Shown here piece by piece: positions 63,947 through 64,000 of a stretch of DNA of 64,000 bases. Source of the stretch: Intestinibacter bartlettii. Lineage in GTDB: Bacteria; Bacillota; Clostridia; Peptostreptococcales; Peptostreptococcaceae. The translations under genes and the position numbers were made by a program. The DNA lies in NCBI RefSeq assembly GCF_018917435.1, contig NZ_JAHLOQ010000003.1, forward strand, positions 85,092-149,091. Reading direction: 5' to 3'. The notes under the pieces are model-generated. The model searched no databases. It was not told where the DNA came from and saw only the letters and a list, made by a program, of their open reading frames with translations. Each line of letters begins with the position of its first letter. The stretch's first letter is position 1.

Positions 63947-64000
63947 TTCCCCCACTTATAATATAATTTAGTTACCAACAAAAACAAAAATAAGGGGGAA
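63947..64000. promoter_or_regulatory. Edge of a divergent plus-strand gene: ribosome site and inverted CCCCC/GGGGG arms
   Basis: TTCCCCC-AC-TTAT near 63947-63959 is mirrored by ATAAGGGGGAA at the window end (63990-64000). The end AAGGGGGAA would be a strong ribosome site for a plus-strand gene just beyond the window. On the minus strand a TATAAG lies at plus 63957-63962. Confidence 0.5.

Overview
This is an AT-rich, chromosomal window from a low-GC Firmicute. Codon bias, spo/Rnf-type gene content, T-box and PyrR leaders, and gene order all point to a member of the Peptostreptococcaceae (the Clostridioides / Paeniclostridium / Romboutsia / Paraclostridium group). Gene order is the best clue: polA-coaE-lytic transglycosylase, the rnfCDGEAB operon, maf-radC-mreBCD-PBP2-minCDE-rodA, the radical SAM pair-rng-rplU-prp-rpmA-obg-yhbY, and nadD-yqeK-rsfS-leuS lie in one long block, mostly on the minus strand. 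I recall a similar order in Clostridioides difficile. The genus assignment is an inference from memory, not from a search. No rRNA, CRISPR array, insertion sequence or transposase is visible.

Layout. Positions 1-10 kb are accessory in character: the end of rqcH, a CPBP membrane protease, a Cu/Zn SOD-like protein, a ketopantoate-reductase-like protein, two divergent ECF sigma/anti-sigma modules, a spore-photoproduct-lyase-like radical SAM protein, yjdF with its riboswitch, a DUF4180 protein and a YbhN-like flippase. Positions 10-16 kb hold a stand-alone OLD-family nuclease, uraA-pyrR under a PyrR attenuator, an RluA-family pseudouridine synthase, lspA and a polysaccharide deacetylase. Positions 17-29.5 kb hold leuS with a T-box, the rsfS-yqeK-nadD operon, recX, an ECF transporter/aminotransferase pair, rnz, yhbY, obg and the L21-Prp-L27 operon with its L21 leader. 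Positions 29.5-44 kb are the RNase G, radical SAM, cell-division (Min) and cell-elongation (Mre/PBP2/RodA) block. Positions 44-49.5 kb are the Rnf sodium/proton-pumping ferredoxin:NAD oxidoreductase. Positions 49.6-62.5 kb carry envelope proteins (SPOR, SH3-NlpC/P60), small enzymes, a DegV protein, an M20 amidohydrolase, a CsoR-box copper chaperone, a peptide-binding lipoprotein, lytic transglycosylase, coaE and polA.

The right end (62.7-64 kb) changes character. An intact tRNA-Leu(CAA) gene with its own promoter and terminator is followed by a 395-bp non-coding stretch. That stretch carries seven TCCCTA repeats, five of them at a regular 11-12 bp spacing. A divergent locus begins beyond it: a minus-strand sigma-70-like gene, and a plus-strand ribosome binding site at the very edge. 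The best reading is the left end of an element integrated at the tRNA 3' end, with an arm-site or iteron array. The integrase is not in the window, so this stays an inference. It is the most promising unexplained signal here. Others are the two ECF modules with a nested palindrome between them, a terminator/anti-terminator pair without an obvious sensor near 8.75 kb, an orphan terminator with a C-rich stretch near 53.95 kb (possible small RNA), and a perfect 27-bp in-frame duplication in recX.
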